Origin: Vibrio algarum
Lineage (GTDB): Bacteria > Pseudomonadota > Gammaproteobacteria > Enterobacterales > Vibrionaceae
Assembly (NCBI RefSeq): GCF_028204155.1
Contig: NZ_JAQLOI010000001.1
Span: 1,302,001 to 1,366,000, forward strand
Direction of reading: 5' to 3'
DNA: 64,000 nt
The notes beneath the pieces are model-generated. The model did no database searches, was not told the DNA's origin, and saw only the letters and a list, made by a program, of their open reading frames with translations. Below, one piece after another: positions 54,038 through 63,610 of this stretch (positions are counted from its first letter, which is position 1; every line of letters starts with the position of its first letter). The translations under genes were made by a program, and so were the position numbers.

Positions 54038-57000
54038 ATGCATCCAATCCTAAAGCGTCTTATTACGCCTTTAGCGTTACTTTTAACGGTATCAGTAAAT
54101 TCTGCTGTTGCTGATTCTATTCGCCTCATTGGGCCTAATGGTGAAGTACAATCTTCACCGCAGACGACTCAAGCTTCAAATAACCCAGCTTCAAATCAAG
54201 CAGGAAACAGTTCTGGTTTTTATGGACCAACGGCCAATAATGAAACCCTATGGTCAATTGCAACTAAGTTACGACCATCACGACGATATTCCGTACAACA
54301 GACTTTACTCGCAATATATAAACTGAACCCTCAAGCGTTTGAACAGCAAAATATTCATGAGTTGATACCTGGAAGCAGACTAAGAGTTCCTTCTTTAGAC
54401 CAAGTTCAGGCAGAAAATACTGATGAAGCTGTACGGATTATGCAAGCGCACAGTAATAAGCCACTAAATAAAACGACTGTAGTTTCCACCCCTGTCGCTA
54501 ATCCACAACCGATCGTTGAGGCTGACCTGACTCCACCGCAACCAGTTAAACAACCAAAGTCGATGGAAATAACTGAAGCGGCTACTACAGAAATTGAGAC
54601 TGAACCTCAGCAGACTGAGGGAGTTACAAAACTAAAGCAAGAACTTACATCTACAGAGGGTGAGTTGGCTGCGTTAGAGGAAAAAAATCACAAGCTGCGC
54701 CTATTGTTGACTGATGTCCAAAATGAAGTGGGCAGTTTAAAAGATGAGCTTGGCGATGAAAGCCGAATTCGAAATGAAGTCGAAAAACTGCTTGATGAAG
54801 AGCGTAAGAGAGCGCTCGAAACTGCTCAAATTGAACCGAGCCAACTGGATGTTTTATTGGCGAATACATGGTTTGTCGTATTATTAGCATTGATTCCTGG
54901 TTTGCTGTTTGTATTGATTATTGTGCTCATCCTGACTAGAAAAGGTGGCTCAGAACAGCAAGAAGAACAGTTAGCACCGCAAGGACCTGAAGTCATTTCA
55001 TTAATGGATGACGACGATGATGTTCCAGAGATTAATTTAGACGAAGATATTGACGAAGATGTAGGTATTGAAGATGACCTATTTGGTGAACTTTCAGAAG
55101 ACAATATTTTTGATATAGATGATGAAAGTGACGCATCACTTGAAGACGATGTCTTTGCTAATCTCGATGATAGTGATATGGACTTTAATCTCGATGATGG
55201 AGAAGACGACCCGTTCGCTAGTATTGCAGATAATGGTGATTTTGAAACAGAGCTAGAGCAAATTGAACAAAGTGCGAACGGTATTAGTGTTGATGGAGAT
55301 GAAAAAGCCCTCAGTCTTGAAGAGATGGAGCGAGCGCTAGATGACGAATCAGCTGATGGATCTAATGAATTCGATAGTGAGTTTGATTTGTCAGAAGAAA
55401 ATGCAGGTATGTCACAAGACGATCTCGATGAACTGCTAGCTGGGGACGATGATTCTGAGGTTCTAGACGGGGATAATATCGATCAGTCGGTACTTGATGA
55501 CCTATTTAATAGTGCTAAAGCAGATAGTGATGGAGCGTCTGGGCTATCTAACGCCGATTTATCGTTGGATACTGATGATGACTTCGATCTATCGAGTGGT
55601 GATGATGTAGAAATACAAGAGCGTTCCTCAGATGATATAGATGGTTTATTGGCAGATTATCAGCCGGTAAAAGAGTCAGATGATATAGACGATATACTTG
55701 CTGACTATCAGCCTACTGCAAAGTCAGATGATATAGACGATATACTCGCCGATTATCAACCTGCGGCAGAGTCAGATGATATAGACGATATACTTGCTGA
55801 TTATCAACCTGAAAGTAAATCGGTTGAAGAAGAATCAATTGATGATTTGATAGCAGAAAATAGCACGGATCTTTTAGATGAATTGCTCGAAGAAGATGAA
55901 GAGAATTCTGTTGATATATCGGAAGATAGTACAGCATTATTGGACGATTTCCTTAGTGATGACGCGTTGCCTGATGACGACACTCCTGAACTAGCAGAAA
56001 ACAGTACAGAGCTATTGGATGAGCTTTTTGATGTTGACTCTGACGAATCGGGTCTAGATTTAGATAATAGTACCTCCTTGTTAGATGAGTTAATTTCAGA
56101 AATTGATGATGTACCGGTTAATGAGGATGGCTCTGATGATATCGAAGTTGATGAGAACAGCACTGCACTTTTAGATGAACTATTAGAAAATACAGATAAA
56201 GAAACGGTTGATGAATTTGGTACAAACCCAGATGATCTATTAGCTGAGTTTGGTATAGAACCACAATCTGATAATGAGTTATCAGAACTCGATGAGAACA
56301 GCACCGATTTATTAGATGAAATTCTGGATGATCAGGTATTTGCGAGTGAGTTTGATGCGGATAACGATAGCGACGAGTTAGATGCAGATACCACTGACCT
56401 AATGGATGAACTGTTGTCAGAAGATGTTTCATCGAAAACGGATTCAGAAAGTAACTTCGCTGACGAAAACCGTGAAAGCAGCCTATCTGAAACTTTACCT
56501 AATGAGGTGGGTGATTCTGATGTTGGGGATTTTGATTTTTCTCCACATATTGATGGTTCTGAGCATGCCGATAAAGTTGAAGAGTTGGATGATATCGATA
56601 GCTATATATCGGAGATTGAAGACTTTGAGGTACAAGAACCTGAACAGGGAAAACAAGAAACCACTAATGATCCGCAAATAGAGTCTGTGCCTCAAACGCC
56701 TGAAGAAAATAAAGTCATTAATGACAGTGGACTACAAGCAGACAATGCAGAATTAGCCAATGAATTTGGTATTCCTCAAGATGATGACTGGAATCTTGAT
56801 AAAGATGAAAGTGTCGAGGAAGAGCTGGTAAGTGAGTTACCTGAAGAATCCGCTCTAGAATCAAGGCCAGATATAGACCCTGAAGCGCTTGAAGTACCGA
56901 TAGAGCCATTGGAAGTCAGTGATGACGCTCTTGGCGAATATGATGAAACGAATGCCTTAAGCGATGTGCTAGAAGAGCCGGATCTAGAAACGTTACCAGA

Positions 57001-59032
57001 AATAGAACCTGAAGCGCTTGAAGCACCAATAGAGCCATTGGAAATCAGTGACGACGCTCTTGGCGAATACGACGAATCGAGCGCCTTAAGCGATGTGCTA
57101 GAAGAGCCGGATCTAGAAACGTTACCAGAAATAGAACCTGAAGCGCTTGAAGCACCAATAGAGCCATTGGAAATCAGTGACGACGCTCTTGGCGAATACG
57201 ACGAATCGAGCGCCTTAAGCGATGTGCTAGAAGAACCCGATCTAGAAACGTTGCCAGAAATAGAGCCTGAAGGGCTTGAAGCACCGATAGAGCCATTGGA
57301 AGTCAGTGACGACGCTCTTGGTGAATACGACGAGTCGAGCGCCTTAAGCGATGTGCTAGAAGAACCAGATCTAGAAACGTTACCAGAAATAGAACCTGAA
57401 GCGCTTGAAGCACTAATAGAGCCATTGGAAATCAGTGACGACGCTCTTGGCGAATACGACGAATCGAGCGCCTTAAGCGATGTGCTAGAAGAACCAGATC
57501 TAGAAACGTTACCAGAAATAGAACCTGAAGCGCTTGAAGCACCAATAGAGCCATTGGAAATCAGTGACGACGCTCTTGGCGAATACGACGAATCGAGCGC
57601 CTTAAGCGATGTGCTAGAAGAACCCGATCTAGAAACGTTACCAGAAATAGACCCTGAAGCGCTTGAAGTACCAATAGAGCCATTGGAAATCAGTGACGAC
57701 GCTCTTGGCGAATACGACGAATCGAGCGCCTTAAGCGATGTGCTAGAAGAACCCGATCTAGAAACGTTGCCAGAAATAGAGCCTGAAGGGCTTGAAGCAC
57801 CGATAGAGCCATTGGAAGTCAGTGACGACGCTCTTGGCGAATACGACGAATCGAGCGCCTTAAGCGATGTGCTAGAAGAACCCGATCTAGAAACGTTGCC
57901 AGAAATAGAGCCTGAAGGGCTTGAAGCACCGATAGAGCCATTGGAAGTCAATGATGACGCTCTTGGCGAATACGACGAATCGAGCGCGTTAGGCGATGTG
58001 CTAAATGAGCCGATGATATCTCTGGAAGCCAATAGTGAACGACTGGAAGGGTTAGATCAAGAGAACGCTTTAAGTGAGCTTCTCAATGACATTTCAGATT
58101 CGGAACTTCCTGAAGAAAAAAACGCTGAAAACCAGAAAGAGTTAAAAGAAACGCTTAATTTTGGTACTGAGGCTCAAGAGGCGACGTCGGAAAGGTTACC
58201 AGAGCTCGATGCTCTACTTAATGATATTGATAATACCGCATTAGAAGAAGAACCGTCGCAACCTAGTGCATTTAATGAAGCTAATCTTGCATCATCAGAG
58301 GAGGACTCACTAGACGAATTCGATGAGTTTTTTGCCGAGATGGATGACCCACAGGTATCGTCTGCAGGAGATATAGAGGAAAGAGCTAGTACCGCCAAAG
58401 ATGACAACAATATCGGACAATATGATGAGTCTGAGACTTTAGCTGAGTTGTTAAGTAGTGATGAATCTCCTGTTCTTAGTCAGGCTGTGCCTTTAGATGA
58501 AAAAACAATTGCTAGCGCAGGTATGGATATAGATACCATGCTTGATGTTGGTGGTGAAGACTGGAATGGGTTTACGCTTTCGCAAGAGCAGCAAGCGGAC
58601 ATACCAACAGAAGCGCCAGAAGATGAGAAAGACATATGGGGAACGCAGGTAGATGAACCTGTTGTTAAAGAAGAGGATTGGGGTGAACAATCTGAAATCG
58701 CTGATGAACCCATAGAAGATAAACAACAATTTATGAGCGTTGATGAGTTGATGGCACAGGCAGATATAGTTGATGAGAGCGAAGTAGACCCTGATGAAGA
58801 AGAGCTGCAATTGGATGTGGGTTTAAATGAATTTCCCGATGTTATTGGTGATGTAGATCAGTTTGATGTCGATTCAAACGCTGAAGCAGCAGGCAAGTTG
58901 GATTTAGCCAAAATTTACATTGAAATGAATGATACAGATGGTGCAACACGATTACTTGAGGAAGCATTGTTGTATGGCGAAGAGGATATTCGTCTTCAAG
59001 CAAAAGAGCTACTAGATAAAATAGATAAATAG
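54038..59032 (+). CDS. hubP: HubP (FimV-like), polar organiser protein
   Basis: 1664 residues. Signal peptide (1-25); periplasmic LysM-like region (about 65-125); coiled coil (about 190-265); one membrane helix (about 278-301); then a very acidic cytoplasmic part of about 1300 residues. That part holds four 16-residue DDIDDILADYQP repeats (531-594), seven NSTxLLDEL motifs (about 605-795) and nine 43-residue repeats (937-1323). A C-terminal FimV TPR-like domain (EAAGKLDLAKIYIEMNDTDG) ends it. In V. cholerae HubP anchors ParA1, ParC and FlhG at the old pole. Position between asd and truA is the Vibrio arrangement. Confidence 0.95.
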   Translation: MHPILKRLITPLALLLTVSVNSAVADSIRLIGPNGEVQSSPQTTQASNNPASNQAGNSSGFYGPTANNETLWSIATKLRPSRRYSVQQTLLAIYKLNPQAFEQQNIHELIPGSRLRVPSLDQVQAENTDEAVRIMQAHSNKPLNKTTVVSTPVANPQPIVEADLTPPQPVKQPKSMEITEAATTEIETEPQQTEGVTKLKQELTSTEGELAALEEKNHKLRLLLTDVQNEVGSLKDELGDESRIRNEVEKLLDEERKRALETAQIEPSQLDVLLANTWFVVLLALIPGLLFVLIIVLILTRKGGSEQQEEQLAPQGPEVISLMDDDDDVPEINLDEDIDEDVGIEDDLFGELSEDNIFDIDDESDASLEDDVFANLDDSDMDFNLDDGEDDPFASIADNGDFETELEQIEQSANGISVDGDEKALSLEEMERALDDESADGSNEFDSEFDLSEENAGMSQDDLDELLAGDDDSEVLDGDNIDQSVLDDLFNSAKADSDGASGLSNADLSLDTDDDFDLSSGDDVEIQERSSDDIDGLLADYQPVKESDDIDDILADYQPTAKSDDIDDILADYQPAAESDDIDDILADYQPESKSVEEESIDDLIAENSTDLLDELLEEDEENSVDISEDSTALLDDFLSDDALPDDDTPELAENSTELLDELFDVDSDESGLDLDNSTSLLDELISEIDDVPVNEDGSDDIEVDENSTALLDELLENTDKETVDEFGTNPDDLLAEFGIEPQSDNELSELDENSTDLLDEILDDQVFASEFDADNDSDELDADTTDLMDELLSEDVSSKTDSESNFADENRESSLSETLPNEVGDSDVGDFDFSPHIDGSEHADKVEELDDIDSYISEIEDFEVQEPEQGKQETTNDPQIESVPQTPEENKVINDSGLQADNAELANEFGIPQDDDWNLDKDESVEEELVSELPEESALESRPDIDPEALEVPIEPLEVSDDALGEYDETNALSDVLEEPDLETLPEIEPEALEAPIEPLEISDDALGEYDESSALSDVLEEPDLETLPEIEPEALEAPIEPLEISDDALGEYDESSALSDVLEEPDLETLPEIEPEGLEAPIEPLEVSDDALGEYDESSALSDVLEEPDLETLPEIEPEALEALIEPLEISDDALGEYDESSALSDVLEEPDLETLPEIEPEALEAPIEPLEISDDALGEYDESSALSDVLEEPDLETLPEIDPEALEVPIEPLEISDDALGEYDESSALSDVLEEPDLETLPEIEPEGLEAPIEPLEVSDDALGEYDESSALSDVLEEPDLETLPEIEPEGLEAPIEPLEVNDDALGEYDESSALGDVLNEPMISLEANSERLEGLDQENALSELLNDISDSELPEEKNAENQKELKETLNFGTEAQEATSERLPELDALLNDIDNTALEEEPSQPSAFNEANLASSEEDSLDEFDEFFAEMDDPQVSSAGDIEERASTAKDDNNIGQYDESETLAELLSSDESPVLSQAVPLDEKTIASAGMDIDTMLDVGGEDWNGFTLSQEQQADIPTEAPEDEKDIWGTQVDEPVVKEEDWGEQSEIADEPIEDKQQFMSVDELMAQADIVDESEVDPDEEELQLDVGLNEFPDVIGDVDQFDVDSNAEAAGKLDLAKIYIEMNDTDGATRLLEEALLYGEEDIRLQAKELLDKIDK
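55628..55819 (+). repeat. Four 48-bp tandem repeats in hubP
   Basis: Four consecutive 16-codon units, each S-D-D-I-D-[DG]-[IL]-L-A-D-Y-Q-P plus three variable residues. Units 2-4 are almost identical in DNA, so they duplicated recently or are homogenised. Confidence 0.9.
56846..58006 (+). repeat. Nine 129-bp tandem repeats in hubP
   Basis: The period is exactly 129 bp (for example GCGATGTGCT at 56961 and 57090). Unit 1 is diverged; units 2-9 (56975-58006) are near-identical 43-codon blocks beginning EPDLETLPEIEPE and ending SSALSDVLE. Variation is limited to a few sites (A/G, P/L, I/V, E/D), shared between units 4, 8 and 9 as a sub-type, a sign of unequal crossing-over or gene conversion. 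Confidence 0.95.
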
Positions 59033-59059
59033 TAGCGACTTATTACGTTGTAATACCAT

Positions 59060-59115
59060 GTGGTCTAGTAACCAGGTTAGGGTTTCCACTCTTAGGTTAC
59101 TAGGCCACTTTGTTT
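59060..59115 (+). terminator. Hairpin after hubP, likely terminator
   Basis: A 14-bp stem with one wobble (GTGGTCTAGTAACC / GGTTACTAGGCCAC) encloses a 21-base loop and is followed by TTTGTTT. It sits 27 bp after the hubP stop; the T tract is broken by G. Confidence 0.6.
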
Positions 59116-59226
59116 ACCCTTAAGAAGTCTGTTCTGGACAATCTTTAATCTGGACTCTAAAATCCAGCTCCAAAATTGATAGCCCATCTATCAAACATGA
59201 CATATTGAAAGTCCTTAGGAAATATC

Positions 59227-60021
59227 ATGCGTATAGCTTTATGTGTTGAATATAACGGTACTAACTATTCTGGTTGGCAAAGACAAAAGCACGTCAATAG
59301 CGTGCAGCAGGAGTTAGAGAAAGCGTTGTCTATCGTTGCAGCGCATCCAATAGAAGTTCAGTGCGCAGGAAGAACTGACTCAGGTGTTCATGGCTCAGGT
59401 CAAATTGTCCACTTTGATACACATTCGACTAGAAAGTTAATAGCTTGGACCATGGGTGCTAATGCTAATATGCCAAAAGATATTGCGGTTCGTTGGGCGA
59501 AAGAAGTCCCTGATGAATTCCATGCAAGATTTACAGCCACTGCCCGACGCTATCGGTATATCATTTTTAATAATGCGTTTCGTCCTGCGATTCTTTGTAA
59601 CGGTGTGAGCCATTACCACGGAGAATTGGATGCTGTAAAAATGCATGAAGCGGGTCAGTTCTTATTAGGTGAGAATGACTTTAGTTCTTTTCGCGCAACC
59701 CATTGCCAGTCACGTAGTCCCTGGCGGAATATCCACCACCTGAATGTGTCGCGCAGCGGTAGTTATGTCATTTTAGATATTAAAGCCAATGCGTTTGTAC
59801 ACCATATGGTTCGTAATATTGCAGGTAGTTTAATAGAAGTTGGAAGGGGTAACCAAAATCCAGAGTGGATACAGTGGTTACTTGCTGAAAAGAATCGCGC
59901 TTTAGCGGGTGCAACGGCTAAACCCGATGGCTTATACTTAGTCGATGTTGATTATCCTGAGAAATTTGAGCTTCCTAGAGTGCCATTAGGACCGCTCTTT
60001 TTGCCGGATGCCGTGTTCTAA
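59227..60021 (+). CDS. truA: TruA, tRNA pseudouridine(38-40) synthase
   Basis: 264 residues with catalytic D51 in CAGRTDSGVHGSGQIVHFDT and the conserved NAFVHHMVRNIAGSLIEVGR. It isomerises uridines 38-40 in the anticodon arm. AGGA lies 5 bp before the ATG. Order asd-hubP-truA-accD-folC-dedD-cvpA-purF is the normal Vibrio version of the E. coli usg-truA region. Confidence 0.97.
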   Translation: MRIALCVEYNGTNYSGWQRQKHVNSVQQELEKALSIVAAHPIEVQCAGRTDSGVHGSGQIVHFDTHSTRKLIAWTMGANANMPKDIAVRWAKEVPDEFHARFTATARRYRYIIFNNAFRPAILCNGVSHYHGELDAVKMHEAGQFLLGENDFSSFRATHCQSRSPWRNIHHLNVSRSGSYVILDIKANAFVHHMVRNIAGSLIEVGRGNQNPEWIQWLLAEKNRALAGATAKPDGLYLVDVDYPEKFELPRVPLGPLFLPDAVF

Positions 60022-60218
60022 ATCGAAGTTGCAATGGAACTATTTATTGCTAACATACTCAAATCTTAGTGATTTATTGAAACTGTTTGCTAGTCTATAA
60101 ATAGGTACAACCAGTTTTTTGTCTACAGCGCTAAAAATCTGTGGTTTAATCTGTCCGCATATTATTGAATTATAACTCTTTCGCCATTTGGCGGTAGAAA
60201 TAAAATAAAAGGTCTTCC

Positions 60219-61163
60219 ATGAGTTGGCTTGAAAAAATATTAACGAAAAGTAACATTGTAAGCTCTCGTAAAGCTTCAATCCCAGAAGGTGTATGGACCA
60301 AATGTACATCATGTGAACAAGTTCTTTATCACGCTGAATTAGAGCGCAATTTGGAGGTTTGTCCAAAGTGTGACCATCATATGCGTATGAAGGCGCGTCG
60401 TCGTCTAGAAACGTTTTTAGATGAAAATAACCGCGTTGAACTTGCAAACGATCTTGAACCTCAAGATAAGTTGAAGTTTAAAGATACTAAACGCTATAAA
60501 GATCGTATTTCCGCTGCTCAAAAGAACAGTGGTGAAAAAGATGCTCTAGTCGTTATGCAGGGTGAAGTATTAGGCTTGCCTATTGTGGCGTGTGCCTTTG
60601 AATTCTCTTTCATGGGCGGCTCCATGGGCTCGGTTGTTGGTGCTCGCTTTGTTAAAGCAGTTGAAGCTGCAATGGAAGCAAACTGTGGATTAGTCTGCTT
60701 TTCAGCGAGTGGCGGTGCACGTATGCAAGAAGCACTTATGTCATTAATGCAAATGGCCAAAACCAGCGCGGCATTAGAGCGCCTTTCCGATAAAGGATTG
60801 CCGTTTATTTCTGTAATGACGGACCCTACTATGGGCGGAGTGTCAGCAAGTTTAGCGATGCTTGGTGACGTAAATATCGGTGAGCCTAAAGCGCTTATCG
60901 GATTTGCTGGACGCCGAGTTATTGAGCAAACAGTACGGGAAGACTTACCTGAAGGCTTCCAACGTAGTGAGTTCTTATTAGAACATGGCGCCATTGATAT
61001 GATCGTTGATCGTCGCGAAATGCGCCAACGCGTTGCGAGTTTAATTGCAAAAATGACTAATCACGGTTCACCGTTGGTCGTTTCGGTAGACGATGCTCCA
61101 GAAGTTCCAACTGAAACAACAGAACCTGAATATAAAGTTCCAGTACCGGAAGAAAAAGAGTAA
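60219..61163 (+). CDS. accD: AccD, acetyl-CoA carboxylase carboxyltransferase beta subunit
   Basis: 314 residues. The N-terminal zinc ribbon uses C29, C32, C48 and C51 (KCTSCEQ, VCPKCDHHM). The carboxyltransferase fold shows FSFMGGSMGSVVGARFVKAV, CFSASGGARMQEALMSLMQM and DPTMGGVSASLAMLGD. With AccA it makes malonyl-CoA, the first step in fatty-acid synthesis. An acidic C-terminal tail of about 25 residues is normal. The 197-bp gap before it must hold its promoter. Confidence 0.98.
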   Translation: MSWLEKILTKSNIVSSRKASIPEGVWTKCTSCEQVLYHAELERNLEVCPKCDHHMRMKARRRLETFLDENNRVELANDLEPQDKLKFKDTKRYKDRISAAQKNSGEKDALVVMQGEVLGLPIVACAFEFSFMGGSMGSVVGARFVKAVEAAMEANCGLVCFSASGGARMQEALMSLMQMAKTSAALERLSDKGLPFISVMTDPTMGGVSASLAMLGDVNIGEPKALIGFAGRRVIEQTVREDLPEGFQRSEFLLEHGAIDMIVDRREMRQRVASLIAKMTNHGSPLVVSVDDAPEVPTETTEPEYKVPVPEEKE

Positions 61164-61203
61164 AGTACTTGTTAACCTAGACGTTTAATCGTGATGTAAG
61201 TTA

Positions 61204-62478
61204 ATGAGTCAAAGCAAGATACCGCAAGCCACATCGTCCTTACCGATGTGGCTTGATTATTTAGAAAATATTCATACCAGCGCTATAGATCTCGGACTAG
61301 AGCGTGTTCAAATCGTGGCAGAAAAAGCAAACCTTACTAAACCAGCCAATAAAATAATCACTGTTGCCGGAACAAATGGTAAGGGGTCCACTTGTGCCAT
61401 TCTTGAAGCTATTCTTTTGGATGCAGGCTATTCTGTAGGCGTCTATAGTTCTCCACATCTTATTCGATATAATGAAAGAGTGAGAATTAATGGAGCCACT
61501 TTGTCAGATGCCAAACACTCTCAGGCTTTTTCGTTTATTGAAACACAACGCGATGAAACTAGTTTAAGTTTTTTCGAGTTTGGCACTCTTGCCGCCTTGC
61601 GTTTGTTTCAACAAGAAGCGGTTGATGTCGTTATTTTAGAAGTGGGTCTTGGTGGTCGTTTAGACGCAACCAACATTGTTGACCATGATGTAAGTGTGAT
61701 AACTAGTCTAGCGATAGATCATGTCGACTGGCTAGGCGATGACATTAATGTTATTGCTCAAGAAAAAGCCGGTATTTTTAGGGCCGGTAAACCAGCGATA
61801 TGTGGTCAGCCAAATTCACCGATAACGGTTGCCGCATACGCAGATGAAATTGGAGCAGAGCTTTATCAAGTTGGAATACAGTACCAATATGATGAAGGGG
61901 TTGAATCTTGGAATTGGAACAGTGGTGCTTTTGACCTTACTGAACTCCCCAAACCAAGTTTACCCTTGCCAAATGCGGCTACCGCAATAATGGCGCTCGG
62001 TGTTGCAAACCTTGATATTACGGACGTTAATATTGTCAATGGTTTAAAGAAAGCAAAACTGTCAGGACGGATGCAGAAGGTCAGTAGTGCCCCTGTCATT
62101 ATCTTAGATGTCGCTCACAATCCTCATTCTGCAGAATACTTAGTGCAGCAGATACAGAAGAGTTATGCAGGTAAACAGATTCATTGCGTGTTAGGGATGC
62201 TACATGATAAAGATATCGCCCAAACCGTGAGGGTTTTGGAACCAGCTATCACAACGTGGTATCCAAGTTCACTCGATGGACCCAGGGCGGCCACTGCCGA
62301 TGAGTTAGTTGAACATATTGAAGGGCAATGCACTACGTACTCATCACCGACATTTGCGTATCAAGCGGCGTTACGCCAAGTCCACAAAGAAGATGTTATT
62401 TTAGTGGTAGGCTCTTTTAGAACCGTTGCGGAAATATTAGTTTATTTACAGTTGCAAAGGAGTACAAATGGCAAGTAA
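61204..62478 (+). CDS. folC: FolC, dihydrofolate/folylpolyglutamate synthase
   Basis: 424 residues, Mur-ligase type. P-loop ITVAGTNGKGSTCAILEAIL, VGVYSSPHLIRYNERVRING, EVGLGGRLDATNIVDHDVSV, and C-terminal ILDVAHNPHSAEYL. It adds glutamate to dihydropteroate and folates. The last 11 bp overlap dedD. Confidence 0.97.
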   Translation: MSQSKIPQATSSLPMWLDYLENIHTSAIDLGLERVQIVAEKANLTKPANKIITVAGTNGKGSTCAILEAILLDAGYSVGVYSSPHLIRYNERVRINGATLSDAKHSQAFSFIETQRDETSLSFFEFGTLAALRLFQQEAVDVVILEVGLGGRLDATNIVDHDVSVITSLAIDHVDWLGDDINVIAQEKAGIFRAGKPAICGQPNSPITVAAYADEIGAELYQVGIQYQYDEGVESWNWNSGAFDLTELPKPSLPLPNAATAIMALGVANLDITDVNIVNGLKKAKLSGRMQKVSSAPVIILDVAHNPHSAEYLVQQIQKSYAGKQIHCVLGMLHDKDIAQTVRVLEPAITTWYPSSLDGPRAATADELVEHIEGQCTTYSSPTFAYQAALRQVHKEDVILVVGSFRTVAEILVYLQLQRSTNGK

Positions 62479-63025
62479 ATTCCAAAGCCGTTTGGTTGGT
62501 ACTATTATCTTAGTTGCTGTCGGGGTTATTGTTCTGCCCGATGTTTTAGACGGTGAAAAAAAGCACTACAAAGAAGAACTAGCGGCAATTCCCCTTAAGC
62601 CAGATGTGGGGACGGAAGTTGAATCATTTGAAGTGCTGGAACCTATTGTCGTTCAAACTGCATTACCAGATAGCCCTGTTACTAAATCGAGCATTACCGC
62701 TGATGTTATAGACGCAGAGGTGAATGAAGATGAAGTGAAAGAAGTTGAAGTGGTTATTAATGATGTTATAGAAAAAAATGACTATCAAGAGAGTGCTTGG
62801 ATTATTCAATTAATGGCGCTAAAAAATGCGGATAACGCGAAAACACTGGTTAATGATTTACAAAAACGCGGCTATCAGGCACATATAAAGCAGGAAGATG
62901 AGTTTACTCGTGTCATCATTGGCCCTGATGCTTCGAAAGATAAATTAGAAAGACAAATCAAAGAACTTCAAAAAGTTACAGGCTCAAAAGGTCAATTGTT
63001 GAAATTTAAGCCCTTAAACCCATAA
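62468..63025 (+). CDS. dedD: DedD-like SPOR-domain cell-division protein
   Basis: 185 residues: short cytoplasmic N terminus, one membrane helix (about 8-25, LVGTIILVAVGVIVLPDVL), an acidic periplasmic linker, and a C-terminal SPOR domain (about 115-183, AWIIQLMALKNADNAKTLVN). SPOR domains bind denuded septal peptidoglycan. AAAGGAG precedes the ATG inside folC. The final codon touches the PurR box of cvpA. Confidence 0.94.
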   Translation: MASKFQSRLVGTIILVAVGVIVLPDVLDGEKKHYKEELAAIPLKPDVGTEVESFEVLEPIVVQTALPDSPVTKSSITADVIDAEVNEDEVKEVEVVINDVIEKNDYQESAWIIQLMALKNADNAKTLVNDLQKRGYQAHIKQEDEFTRVIIGPDASKDKLERQIKELQKVTGSKGQLLKFKPLNP

Positions 63026-63060
63026 GAAAACGTTTGCGTCGCGATTTTTTCTGTTAAAAT
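63024..63060 (+). promoter_or_regulatory. PurR box and promoter of cvpA-purF
   Basis: AAGAAAACGTTTGCGT (63024-63039) is, on the complement, ACGCAAACGTTTTCTT, matching the PurR operator pattern of E. coli cvpA-purF. A -35-like TTTGCG (63033-63038) lies inside it and TAAAAT (63055-63060) is the -10 at 16-bp spacing. Repression by PurR with hypoxanthine or guanine is expected. Confidence 0.88.
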
Positions 63061-63087
63061 GCGCGCCAACTTAAAGATGTAAAGCAA

Positions 63088-63579
63088 ATGAATTGGATAG
63101 ATTTTGTAATTTTAGGTGTGATCGGGCTTTCTGCTCTGATCAGTTTAGTAAGAGGCTTTGTTAAAGAAGCATTGTCATTGGTTATCTGGTTCGGTGCGTT
63201 TTTCATAGCAAGTCAATATTATGAAAAATTAGCCGTGTACTTTTCCAGAATAGAAGATGATATGTTTCGCAAAGGTGCGGCAATAGCTGCGCTCTTTGTC
63301 GCAACGTTAGTTGTCGGTGCCATTGTCAACTACGTTATAGCTCAGCTGGTACAAAAAACAGGCTTATCAGGCACAGATAGAGTACTTGGTGTGGTGTTTG
63401 GCACATTGAGAGGTGTACTTATTATCGCTGCAGTTCTGTTTTTTATGGATGCATTTACAGCATTCTCAAATTCTGAGTGGTGGAAAGACTCAGTGTTGAT
63501 ACCGGAGTTTAGCCGGATTATCGCGCCATTTTTCGACCATTTGAAACAAACATCGAGCTTTTTATCTGGCACTATTTAG
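63088..63579 (+). CDS. cvpA: CvpA, inner-membrane protein (colicin V production)
   Basis: 163 residues, four membrane helices, beginning MNWIDFVILGVIGLSALISL with the conserved RGFVKEALSLVIWFGAFFIA. The family contributes to envelope and bile tolerance; the exact activity is unknown. It is co-transcribed with purF under PurR, 31 bp upstream of it. Confidence 0.95.
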   Translation: MNWIDFVILGVIGLSALISLVRGFVKEALSLVIWFGAFFIASQYYEKLAVYFSRIEDDMFRKGAAIAALFVATLVVGAIVNYVIAQLVQKTGLSGTDRVLGVVFGTLRGVLIIAAVLFFMDAFTAFSNSEWWKDSVLIPEFSRIIAPFFDHLKQTSSFLSGTI

Positions 63580-63610
63580 TGCCATTTTTATAGAAACTGA
63601 GGGTTAACAC

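Noticed and set aside
56846..58006. Regular repeats that might suggest a CRISPR array
   Set aside because: There are no spacers; the repeats are direct, contiguous and coding within hubP.
56776..58032. 418-codon open frame on the minus strand through the hubP repeats
   Set aside because: It is the antisense of the 129-bp repeats; a period divisible by three keeps the frame open. The product is a Ser-rich periodic translation with no start signal or similarity.
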